Below are positions 1 to 5,617 of a stretch of 6,895 bases of DNA, piece by piece. Below the pieces are notes generated by a model. It was not told where the DNA came from. It saw only the letters and a program-made list of their open reading frames with translations, and searched no databases. This stretch comes from Pseudomonadota bacterium (GTDB lineage: Bacteria > Pseudomonadota > Gammaproteobacteria > Burkholderiales > Methylophilaceae): contig JAKPIR010000353.1 of the NCBI GenBank assembly GCA_029549705.1, forward strand, positions 1-6,895, in the 5' to 3' direction. A program made the position numbers and the translations under genes. Each line of letters opens with the position of its first letter. Position 1 is the stretch's first letter.

Positions 1-90
1 GCTGCCAGTCACGCCGATGAAAAAGCCCAGCCAGGTATTTACATCCTAGAACCTGTGGCGGGGGCGCAGGTGGGGATGCGGATTCATTAA
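1..90 (+). CDS. C-terminal end of an unidentified protein (5' partial)
   Basis: Frame 1 is open from the first base and stops at TAA 88-90, giving 29 residues that end in IYILEPVAGAQVGMRIH. The start lies outside the window. The tail is hydrophobic and Gly/Val rich with no motif I recognise, so no function is offered. No hairpin with a T-run follows the stop, so a terminator for this gene is not visible. A chance open frame of this length at a window edge is possible, but the codons look ordinary for a coding region. Moderate confidence that it is a gene end, none about its role. Confidence 0.5.
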   Translation, partial: AASHADEKAQPGIYILEPVAGAQVGMRIH

Positions 91-651
91 CTACCTTGAT
101 GCTGAAAATAGGCCTTTGTGGATGAGGGATCAGGCGCTTGATCTACAAAACTTTCAGAATACCAAACTGTGCGAAACAAGATGCCGCCAAGGTGGTTTAT
201 GCTGGCATAAGCACGGTATTGGACGACAGCTGGCAGCAAATGCAGCGTTGAAACAACGCCAACTAAGTTTGAGTGTGTTCTAGCCGATGGCAAGATAAAA
301 CGGGCTTTTACTTATGCTAGTATTGATCGCTATCGATGTAACACCTTTACAGAAGAAAACTTTTCGTAACGATTGGCCTTGTCATCTTGACATATCAATC
401 GACTTTGATTCTTTCGACGCATTTCCCCTTGGCATATGTCGCAAATTTTTCACTCAACCCTGCGGGATCACGCGCCAGTCACCGTTGGCGCTAACCGCAT
501 GTTGGCGTTGAAAACAAATATGCAAACAGAATATCTTGCCTTCAGGGGGGGCTGCAAAAGCCTATTTCTTCATTGTAAGGACAACGAAGCAAACCATAGA
601 ACAAAAGCTAGTCAGCAGTCTATGATTTCCTGCGTGGCTGTGTTCTTCTCG
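91..651. other. Gene-free stretch with small inverted and direct repeats
   Basis: No open frame here has a good start, a ribosome site and protein-like composition together. The long frame of the next gene extends back to 436, but its 5' part reads as low-quality, His/Cys/Arg-rich sequence with no ribosome site, so I treat it as non-coding. Small structures seen are a 6-bp hairpin GCGTTG-AAA-CAACGC (245-259), a near-palindrome GTTGGCGCTAAC (484-495), a second GTTGGCG (501-507) and a run of seven G (545-551). A frame open from 126 to 251 without a start codon could be a decayed gene remnant. The promoter of the 652-1848 gene should lie here, but I find no convincing -35/-10 pair. Confidence 0.5.
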
Positions 652-1848
652 ATGGCTAGGTTTTGCCGATGCTCCTTAGGAGCATCGGCCTATAGAGTGA
701 TGGTTCTACTAGGGCTATACCTAACATCAAGTCTTGCTTTGGCAACACCAGTCACCGTCGCTGGGTTCGCTTTCGCTGGTGAATACAAATCAGCCGCTGC
801 ACGCTTTCCATATACATTCAAACTTTTCGAACGCCAAAAGTCTACTGGCGATGCTCGAATGACTTTCTCAAACTTGGTCATCGAGCGGTCTAAAGAAGTA
901 AAAAATCCTAGATTGGAGTTTTTGCCTGGTGCCATGGTAAATCTGAAAGACGGCGATCAAGCATTGATGGCCGTCTTAATGCTGACGGGCGAGACTGTAT
1001 CGGTAGAGGACTTTGGCACTTATCACAAGATGTTCGTTAACTTGCGTGGTGATGCGTTGATCTTTGATTACAAAGCACAGACAATCTTGCGGAGTTGCCC
1101 AGTAAGCGTCGTTCTCTTTGATGCAACACCGACCAGACCATCTGAGAGTCGTATAACTGGTTTTGTTGATGACTTGATCCGCAGGAGTGATGGCAGAGGC
1201 TTGGTGACGCAATTCACGCGTTGCTTAGAAAGAACAGACCTTTCGGCGCTTGGTACGCATACTGTTCAAGTTCGGAGGGGAGAGGTTGCGCCAGAAGCAC
1301 TCGCACTTCTGCCTGATGCGCTAAGAATGAATCCAGCGACAGTTGAGGCGATGCTTGCCGATGGTCTCGGGTCGATATTGTCTGCGAAAGCTGGGGTTTC
1401 AATGCTGCCAAGCAGTATTGGGCACGCTGTAGGAGGTGTGATGACTATGCGCCTCGAAAATGGTGATGACTATAAGCTCAAGCTTGGTGAGGGTGATTAT
1501 GTTTTTGATGTTAAATTAAATAAACTTGCCAAAATAAAGACTGGGGAGAGCAATGTTGGAGTCTCTTATGTTTATGGCGCCTACATCCATTTGCGATTTA
1601 CTGAACCTACGCTCAATACTGTATTTATTGATACCGATTTAAAAAATGGTGAAGTTGCTGTCATCCCAGTAGGCCAAGTCACTGGGGACGATTTTTCAGC
1701 ATACCAAGACGCTGTACGAGGCGTCTTTCTGAAATTATCGGACGCACTTTTAGAGCCTGGATCAAAATGGATCACAACCTCGGCGTCTGCCAAGGATATA
1801 GAAGCTCAACTCAACTCCGCGAGGACAATTTTAAACAAATGCAAATGA
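652..1848 (+). CDS. Exported protein of unknown function, first gene of an overlapping pair
   Basis: The product is 398 residues from this start. Residues 1-31 look like a Sec signal peptide: an Arg-containing n-region, a hydrophobic core (MVLLGLYLTSSLALA) and predicted cleavage after ALA before TPVTV. The mature part has three cysteines (149, 191, 397), a beta-rich feel in its C-terminal third and no transmembrane segment, so a periplasmic or outer-surface location is likely. I do not recognise the family. The start is uncertain. ATG 652 gives a positively charged n-region but has no clear ribosome site. GTG 697 or ATG 700 sit 14-17 nt after a TAGGAG sequence buried in a hairpin, but would leave no charge before the core. 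ATG 622 is also possible. The stop overlaps the next gene's start as ATGA, implying co-transcription and translational coupling with the FlgT-like protein. The two products probably act in the same envelope process. Confidence 0.75.
   Translation: MARFCRCSLGASAYRVMVLLGLYLTSSLALATPVTVAGFAFAGEYKSAAARFPYTFKLFERQKSTGDARMTFSNLVIERSKEVKNPRLEFLPGAMVNLKDGDQALMAVLMLTGETVSVEDFGTYHKMFVNLRGDALIFDYKAQTILRSCPVSVVLFDATPTRPSESRITGFVDDLIRRSDGRGLVTQFTRCLERTDLSALGTHTVQVRRGEVAPEALALLPDALRMNPATVEAMLADGLGSILSAKAGVSMLPSSIGHAVGGVMTMRLENGDDYKLKLGEGDYVFDVKLNKLAKIKTGESNVGVSYVYGAYIHLRFTEPTLNTVFIDTDLKNGEVAVIPVGQVTGDDFSAYQDAVRGVFLKLSDALLEPGSKWITTSASAKDIEAQLNSARTILNKCK
665..689 (+). promoter_or_regulatory. Perfect palindrome over the signal-peptide codons, with an SD-like arm
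   Basis: GCCGATGCTCC (665-675) and GGAGCATCGGC (679-689) are exact reverse complements around TTA, an 11-bp stem. No T-run follows on either strand, so it is not a normal terminator. The 3' arm contains GGAG, part of a TAGGAG that could act as a ribosome site for GTG 697 or ATG 700. If so, the hairpin would hide it and could control translation. It could also be an operator or a dispersed repeat. The structure is certain and the role is inferred. Confidence 0.6.
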
Positions 1849-2864
1849 AAAAAATAGCTCTTCTAATCACCACATTGTTGCTGCCTGTAGTGGCGCTAGC
1901 CCAAGTCGTACAAGTAAAAGGTGTCGGCACAGTTTCTTATGTAGGAAAAGCGTCGCCAGAGATTAAGGGTAAAGCATATGTCAAAGCGCAGATGGCCGCT
2001 ATAGAGCGCTATTTTGCAGAAAGCGGAGAGGCCGATTCAGAGAACTTTGATGGTGTTAAGTCAAAAGTCGAGGCCGATATAGATAATTATCTGCTTGGGA
2101 CTGCCATTTTAAATGAAGAAGACTTGACGAACTTCAGCAAATACACTGTTGCGGTACGAGTTGATCTTAATGTCACGAATCTCAAGAGGGTGATTCGTGG
2201 GGCAAGTACCGTTGCAAAGACGCATGGCGGAGCCAAGTCTCAGCTTGTGTATCTTTTTGTGGGGCGTGAAGCTGATACCGTTCGATCGTTTGACGACAGG
2301 GTGTTTAAGCGCGTCGATGCCTCTGCGAGTGGCACAAAGAAAAATTTTTCGGTACAGGTAGAGAGTGGTGGCAGTACAACTCGTAAATCTGATAATGTGA
2401 CATACAAGATTTTGCCAATGTCAAATTACACAACTGCAATTACGAGTGTTTTCTCACAAGGTGGTTTCATTGTTGTCGACCCTGCCTACGCCATTGGCGA
2501 TAAAGAGTTTAAAACTGTCACCAAAGATTTTTCCTCTGGTAATGACCTAGCGCCTGCAACGATGAGGTCAGTTGTTGGTACATTGAGGGGGCAACAGGTT
2601 CCTTATTTGGTGTTGGCTACTCTTGATGTGGATGCCCCGTCGCAAGATATGGCAACCGGATTGCCGCGAGTTGCGGTAACTGTAACTGCACGAGTGCTTG
2701 ATTTAACCAACCAGTTCCCCAGAGAGGTGGCGTCTGTGCCGGCAGTTCAATACTTTGGCATGGGGCAAACCAACACAGATGCGACAGTGAAAGGCCTGAA
2801 GGATGCCTCACTTGCGGCAGCGCGCGAGGTGGTGAGCAGACTTAATGCAGCCGACATTCGTTAA
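1845..2864 (+). CDS. Exported protein with a FlgT/LPP20-like N-terminal domain
   Basis: The product is 339 residues. Residues 1-19 are a clear signal peptide (MKKIALLITTLLLPVVALA) cut before QVV. There is no cysteine anywhere, so it is not a lipoprotein. Residues about 20-118 follow the FlgT N-domain/LPP20 pattern: a first strand VQVKGVGTV, an Ala-rich helix (KGKAYVKAQMAAIERYFAES), a glycine-containing turn and a closing strand ending TVAVRVDLNV. Residues about 185-335 form a second alpha/beta region (YKILPMSNYTTAI, VPYLVLATLDVDAP, VTARVLDLTNQ, then a long Ala-rich helix) reminiscent of the TolB-like/CsgG-like folds found in FlgT. FlgT builds the flagellar H ring in Vibrio, but no flagellar gene is adjacent, so a non-flagellar periplasmic role is more likely. 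The ATG overlaps the previous stop by four bases. The only SD-like GAGGA (1821-1825) is about 19 nt away, so translation probably depends on coupling. ATG 1839 is an alternative start. Confidence 0.85.
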   Translation: MKKIALLITTLLLPVVALAQVVQVKGVGTVSYVGKASPEIKGKAYVKAQMAAIERYFAESGEADSENFDGVKSKVEADIDNYLLGTAILNEEDLTNFSKYTVAVRVDLNVTNLKRVIRGASTVAKTHGGAKSQLVYLFVGREADTVRSFDDRVFKRVDASASGTKKNFSVQVESGGSTTRKSDNVTYKILPMSNYTTAITSVFSQGGFIVVDPAYAIGDKEFKTVTKDFSSGNDLAPATMRSVVGTLRGQQVPYLVLATLDVDAPSQDMATGLPRVAVTVTARVLDLTNQFPREVASVPAVQYFGMGQTNTDATVKGLKDASLAAAREVVSRLNAADIR

Positions 2865-2900
2865 CAAGGGTTTGTGATTGAAAGTCACACTTTAGGCGCG

Positions 2901-2928
2901 TTGAATGCCGACGCTGCGTGCTTAAATT
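2901..2928 (+). promoter_or_regulatory. Possible sigma70-type promoter for the Gly/Ala-rich exported protein
   Basis: TTGAAT (2901-2906) and TAAATT (2923-2928) are separated by 16 bp and lie 26 bp before the ATG of the next gene. Each hexamer matches consensus at four or five positions. The next gene is only 89 bp from the previous stop, so it may equally be read from an upstream promoter. Weak prediction. Confidence 0.25.
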
Positions 2929-2953
2929 ATATGAGTCGGATAGGGTATTAAAG

Positions 2954-3586
2954 ATGAAAAATAAATTTGCAGCTGCAGTAGTGGCTATAGTAATGACAAC
3001 TGTCTCTAGTGTGTCTTATGCTCAATTCGGTGGACTGGGGGGGGCAATCGCTGGAGCACTTGGTGGTGGCGGCGGCAATGCCAAAACAGGGGTTACCGCT
3101 GAAAGTATTGTTAAAAATTATGTCGATTCGACAGGAAGCGTAATGCAAGCTGATGCGCAGTTTCTCAAGGCACTCGGACTCAAGGAGCAGGCTGAGAAAG
3201 CTGAGCTGGCCGCCAAGAATTTAACATCTGGTGCGACCGCATCAGGTCTTTCAGATGCTTCAAAAATACAGTCGGAAAGTAGCAAGCAAATTGCGGCAGC
3301 GATGGAGTCCCAACAAGGTGCACTAAGTGCCGAGGGTAAAAAGCAATTTGCCAAGGGTTTAGTGCATCTCGCTACGGGTATCCATGGTTATGTCAGCATG
3401 AGTTCTGACATACAAGGCTTTACCCCCGACTTTTCATCTGTCGGTTCAAGTGCAACCGCTGCCGTTTTCGTTGTCAAGTCCTTACCGAGCACTGTTATAA
3501 ATATGAAAACAACCTTGAAGCGAGCGATAGACTTTGCTAAAGCAAACAAGATTGCTATTCCTGCTGATGCTACTAGCCTGCTTTGA
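2954..3586 (+). CDS. Small Gly/Ala-rich exported protein of unknown function
   Basis: The product is 210 residues. Residues 1-23 are a signal peptide (MKNKFAAAVVAIVMTTVSSVSYA) cut before QFGG. A glycine-rich segment follows at 26-41 (GGLGGAIAGALGGGGG), of the kind that packs as a glycine zipper or flexible linker. Residues about 45-130 are Ala/Lys/Glu/Ser-rich and probably helical (LKEQAEKAELAAKN). The C-terminal part ends in a basic helical stretch and IPADATSLL. There is no cysteine and no recognised domain. ATG 2954 was chosen over the in-frame ATG 2918 because it begins the signal peptide and has TAGGG (2941-2945) eight bases upstream. The gene follows the FlgT-like gene by 89 bp and is followed directly by a terminator-bearing repeat element, so it is probably the last gene of the three-gene block. 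A run of eight G (3037-3044) lies within the glycine codons. The product is probably periplasmic or envelope-associated. Confidence 0.8.
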   Translation: MKNKFAAAVVAIVMTTVSSVSYAQFGGLGGAIAGALGGGGGNAKTGVTAESIVKNYVDSTGSVMQADAQFLKALGLKEQAEKAELAAKNLTSGATASGLSDASKIQSESSKQIAAAMESQQGALSAEGKKQFAKGLVHLATGIHGYVSMSSDIQGFTPDFSSVGSSATAAVFVVKSLPSTVINMKTTLKRAIDFAKANKIAIPADATSLL

Positions 3587-3599
3587 TGATCTGTCTTAA

Positions 3600-3698
3600 G
3601 GGAACCTCTAAAAACCCCGGAAATCCAGGAGTTGACACTTGCAACTCATTGATTTTATTGGGGCTTTTTTTTGGAAATTGATGTTTTTAGAGGTTCCC
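3600..3698. mobile_element. 99-bp MITE-like element with 16-bp terminal inverted repeats
   Basis: GGGAACCTCTAAAAAC (3600-3615) is exactly reverse-complemented at 3683-3698. The ends are flanked by an identical TAA on each side (3597-3599 and 3699-3701), which looks like a 3-bp target duplication. The element has no coding capacity, so it would need a transposase supplied from elsewhere. Three-base TNA duplications are known for some IS5-family groups, which makes an IS5-type parent a reasonable guess, not a demonstrated one. It sits just after the stop codon of the Gly/Ala-rich protein gene and contains a terminator-like core. Confidence 0.75.
3615..3672 (+). terminator. Rho-independent-type terminator inside the MITE-like element
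   Basis: A layered hairpin is formed by CCCC (3615-3618) with GGGG (3660-3663), AAATC (3621-3625) with GATTT (3651-3655), and GAGTTG (3629-3634) with CAACTC (3642-3647) around a seven-base loop. It is followed after one C by eight T (3665-3672). It lies 28 bp after the stop of the exported-protein gene and probably ends the transcript of the three-gene block. The bulges between helices weaken it compared with a simple terminator, but the T-run is strong. Confidence 0.6.
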
Positions 3699-3765
3699 TA
3701 AACTTGGGAGAGTTTTGCAAATTGTGCAGGTAAATATTGTAAAATTTATCTAAAGCACAACGCAA

Positions 3766-3789
3766 TGAGTAGCAAAATATTGCTACTCA
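3766..3789. promoter_or_regulatory. Perfect palindrome upstream of the AT-rich secreted-protein gene
   Basis: TGAGTAGCAA (3766-3775) and TTGCTACTCA (3780-3789) are exact reverse complements around AATA, a 10-bp stem. No T-run follows on either strand, so a terminator is unlikely. The right arm includes TTGCTA, a candidate -35 box. A dimeric repressor site or a 5' mRNA hairpin are the likely explanations. The structure is certain and the role is inferred. Confidence 0.55.
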
Positions 3790-3809
3790 AATGTATATAG
3801 CAGAATAAT
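3780..3809 (+). promoter_or_regulatory. Possible promoter overlapping the palindrome
   Basis: TTGCTA (3780-3785) and AATAAT (3804-3809) are 18 bp apart, about 50 bp before the next start codon and downstream of the terminator that isolates this gene from the block before it. In such AT-rich DNA, chance matches are common, so this is a weak call. Its main support is that a promoter is needed here. Confidence 0.25.
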
Positions 3810-3847
3810 AAAATTTGCAAATAAAATATCATGGCAACACTGTGTAT

Positions 3848-3856
3848 GGAGGAGGA
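3848..3856 (+). promoter_or_regulatory. Strong ribosome binding site that decides the start at 3860
   Basis: GGAGGAGGA lies 3-7 bases before ATG 3860 (depending on register) and contains the full AGGAGG core. It falls inside the longer open frame that begins at ATG 3815, so 3860, which also begins the signal peptide, is the real start. Confidence 0.8.
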
Positions 3857-3859
3857 TTT

Positions 3860-4231
3860 ATGAAATTTCGATTAATATATATTGCAACTTTGTTTTTATC
3901 GACATCGGTCCATGCTGTTTTGAGTGTTATCCCAGAAAATATGCAGAATAATGGGGTGGTTTGTAATATTGATAACAGTAAAGGCCAAACACTTATAAAT
4001 GATAATCGCTTAATAATTAATAAAAAATGGTATGCATTAAATAATGAAATTACCACATCAAAAAGCGCATCATGGTCGGGGCGAGATGCAAGCATTAATG
4101 TGTTGTTCTTTTTGTCAAAAGGTGGAAAATTGCCGGACTATGGAGAGTCTGTTAAAGGTACTCTAATTGTTTCATTTGGCGATAAGGTTTACAAATATGA
4201 TGCACAGTATATTTGTTATGGCGACATCTGA
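3860..4231 (+). CDS. Small AT-rich secreted protein of unknown function
   Basis: The product is 123 residues. Residues 1-19 (MKFRLIYIATLFLSTSVHA) are a signal peptide with predicted cleavage before VLSV, giving a mature protein of about 104 residues. Two cysteines, 35 near the new N-terminus and 119 near the end, could form a disulfide that closes the domain. The remaining sequence alternates short hydrophobic and polar stretches (RLIINKKWYAL, INVLFFLS, GTLIVSFGDKVYKYDAQYICYG), suggesting a small beta-sheet domain. I do not recognise a family. The gene has a very strong ribosome site, its own possible promoter and no close partner: a terminator stands before it and a 294-bp gap after it. It is visibly richer in A and T than the genes on both sides, and together with the neighbouring mobile element this suggests acquisition by transfer. 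It could be an orphan effector, an inhibitor or an immunity-like protein, but nothing in the sequence decides. Confidence 0.75.
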   Translation: MKFRLIYIATLFLSTSVHAVLSVIPENMQNNGVVCNIDNSKGQTLINDNRLIINKKWYALNNEITTSKSASWSGRDASINVLFFLSKGGKLPDYGESVKGTLIVSFGDKVYKYDAQYICYGDI

Positions 4232-4525
4232 AAGTTTGTTGTGTTGAAGAGTTTAGAAAAATCCAAATTTATCGCTGGGACGAGTGCTTGTTCACCTTAA
4301 GTTGCGAAAGTGAATCTTTGAAAACTTTAAACAACAAATATGACGATTAATAAAACCAATAATCTGTACGAGAGAATCGAACACTAAAGAAAGCCTTAAG
4401 AGGTATCTTACGATAGATGAGCTATGTATACATCATCTTATTGCTGAAATCTCTTTTAAAGATGGATTTTTGTAGAAATTTCGGATTGTTGAAAATTGTG
4501 ATCAAGTAATACTTTAAGGATACTC
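4232..4525. other. AT-rich intergenic gap with no supported gene
   Basis: These 294 bp contain no open frame with a start, a ribosome site and a convincing protein. The longest frame without stops, 4344-4472, lacks a usual start codon. No clear terminator follows the secreted-protein gene. The promoter of the zinc-ribbon/SPFH gene pair should lie here. TTGAAA at 4489-4494 is a possible -35, but no -10 at proper spacing follows it. Confidence 0.5.
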
Positions 4526-5545
4526 ATGAATCAGAGAATGGAACCTGGAGAGGTTCAAAAAAAAGGTACTATCACCAAATGCCCTAGCTGCGGCGCTCAA
4601 GTGGCTGCATTCGCATCTTCTTGTGGTTCTTGTGGCCACGAGTTTGCTGATATTGATGCCAATAGAACAATCACTATGTTAGTGAATCGCTTCGATGAGA
4701 TTGAAAGAGAGGTGGAGCAGAAAGGGCTTGGTGGAAGTAGGAGACTTAAAGAGATATTAGAAAAAAAAGCTAGGGTTATTCGCGATTTTCCAATTCCGAA
4801 TGCAAGGGAAGACTTGCAGCAGTTGATGTACTTCATACAACCAAAAATTGTCGAGAGCGTTAAACCCGATCCAAATATTGAAGACTGGCGAGCAAAATTT
4901 TCAGAAGTATTAATTCGAGCAAAAAAAGCCTACCAAAATGATTCAAGTGCACTTGAAGAATTCCAACGCATTGAGGCGTCCCTGACAAGCTCGATAGCGG
5001 ATAAGTTAAAAATAAAAATTAAGCGCAACCCTTTGTTCGTATTGCTTTTGTTAGGGGTCGCCACTCTTAGTTTATTTGGTTTTGTTGGGTCACAAATTAG
5101 CCAGTACAAAATTCGACAATGTGAAAAAAAATATGAACAAGGCTCCAATGCGGAGCAAAAACGCCTTGAATCTTTATTTTCTTCGGTTGAAACTCAATTA
5201 AGAAATAAAAAATATGCGGAAGCAATGGCCTCTGTATCAAAAATTAGATGGGAATACCAAAACCCAGGTTGCAAGGTTTCAGAAAATCAACAGAGCGTAG
5301 CTACTTGGGGTGAAAAGCGATTTGAGTTGTCTGCTCTTATTCAAAATGGTATGGATATTGAAGCGGCAGAAAAAACTGCGGAGGCAGAGCGTCAATTGGC
5401 GGAAAAAAATGCTGAGGCAAATCGCCAGTTAGCAGAAAAACAAGCCGAAGCCAAAAAAGTTGCAGAGCTTGCCCACATTCAAGCTGGAAAAGCACGGGCT
5501 AAAGCAGCCGCAGTCCAGAAAGCGGAAACGGATAAGAAGTGGTAA
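4526..5545 (+). CDS. Zinc-ribbon, single-pass membrane protein with coiled-coil tail (YdjG-like architecture)
   Basis: The product is 339 residues. A zinc ribbon CPSCGAQ...CGSCGHEF places four cysteines at 19, 22, 33 and 36, the spacing of a treble-clef or rubredoxin-like knuckle pair. Residues about 45-165 are charged and helical. One membrane segment lies at about 169-190 (PLFVLLLLGVATLSLFGFVG) with basic KIKIKR just before it, which by the positive-inside rule puts the zinc ribbon in the cytoplasm and the C-terminal 150 residues outside. That outer part has Cys 199 and 249 and ends in a long Ala/Glu/Lys/Gln coiled coil with 11-residue repeats. AAGGA (4516-4520) lies five bases before ATG 4526. 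The SPFH gene starts 72 bp downstream with no terminator between, so they form a probable operon. In Bacillus, YdjG (zinc ribbon plus membrane segment) works with the SPFH protein YdjI and a PspA homologue at the membrane. The likeness is in architecture and gene order, and sequence homology is not tested. Three runs of eight A lie inside the gene. Confidence 0.85.
   Translation: MNQRMEPGEVQKKGTITKCPSCGAQVAAFASSCGSCGHEFADIDANRTITMLVNRFDEIEREVEQKGLGGSRRLKEILEKKARVIRDFPIPNAREDLQQLMYFIQPKIVESVKPDPNIEDWRAKFSEVLIRAKKAYQNDSSALEEFQRIEASLTSSIADKLKIKIKRNPLFVLLLLGVATLSLFGFVGSQISQYKIRQCEKKYEQGSNAEQKRLESLFSSVETQLRNKKYAEAMASVSKIRWEYQNPGCKVSENQQSVATWGEKRFELSALIQNGMDIEAAEKTAEAERQLAEKNAEANRQLAEKQAEAKKVAELAHIQAGKARAKAAAVQKAETDKKW
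5378..5476 (+). repeat. Three 11-residue coding repeats in the coiled-coil tail
   Basis: The encoded units are AEAERQLAEKN, AEANRQLAEKQ and AEAKKVAELAH, residues 285-317 of the zinc-ribbon membrane protein. The first two differ at only two positions and the third is divergent. The DNA of the units differs at many synonymous sites, so this is an old or selected repeat, not a recent duplication. Eleven-residue periodicity is typical of long hendecad coiled coils. Confidence 0.7.
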
Positions 5546-5603
5546 AAGTGATCGGATAGATCAGCTTGCCGAAATTGCATGAACATCAATACTAATGAAA
5601 TAT

Positions 5604-5610
5604 AGGAGAA
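5604..5610 (+). promoter_or_regulatory. Ribosome binding site of the SPFH gene
   Basis: AGGAGAA ends seven bases before ATG 5618. It fixes this start and there is no competing in-frame start nearby upstream. The 72-bp gap before it holds only a weak 5-bp hairpin (TGATC-GGATA-GATCA) without a T-run, so read-through from the zinc-ribbon gene is expected. Confidence 0.75.
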
Positions 5611-5617
5611 GTGGGTA

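Noticed and set aside
126..251. Frame open for 41 codons ending in SWQQMQR, possibly a decayed gene
   Set aside because: It has no start codon or ribosome site and no recognisable family. The upstream stop at 123-125 cuts it from any gene.
87..293. 68-codon reverse-strand frame over the gene-free stretch
   Set aside because: Low-complexity mix of residues, no ribosome site and no family resemblance. Probably chance.
387..392. Perfect TTGACA -35 box upstream of the first exported-protein gene
   Set aside because: No acceptable -10 hexamer at 16-18 bp. The best candidates are CT-rich.
245..510. Integron attC-like site suggested by GTTGGCG/CGCCAAC inverted repeats
   Set aside because: The expected core sites (GTTRRRY and RYYYAAC pairs with inner boxes) are not present in order, and no integrase or cassette array is seen.
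436..651. N-terminal extension of the first exported-protein gene back to ATG 436
   Set aside because: It has no ribosome site, an implausible Cys/His/Arg-rich composition, and a clear signal peptide that would then be internal.
2873..2889. CRP/FNR-like site TGTGA...TCACA between the FlgT-like and Gly/Ala-rich genes
   Set aside because: The half-sites are seven bases apart, not six, and the site is a simple 7-bp hairpin with a GU pair. Chance is more likely.
4275..4291. Sigma54-like promoter (CTGGGACG...TTGT), tempting because psp operons often use sigma54
   Set aside because: The GG-N10-GC core spacing is not met, and the match depends on a mismatch in each half.
4340..4387. 15-codon ORF in the gap before the zinc-ribbon gene
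   Set aside because: No ribosome site, very short, and no conserved features to support it.
4344..4472. 43-codon stop-free stretch reading ...YLTIDELCIHHLIAEISFKDGFL, possible gene remnant
   Set aside because: It has no start codon and no recognised family. Its length is expected by chance, though a remnant cannot be excluded.
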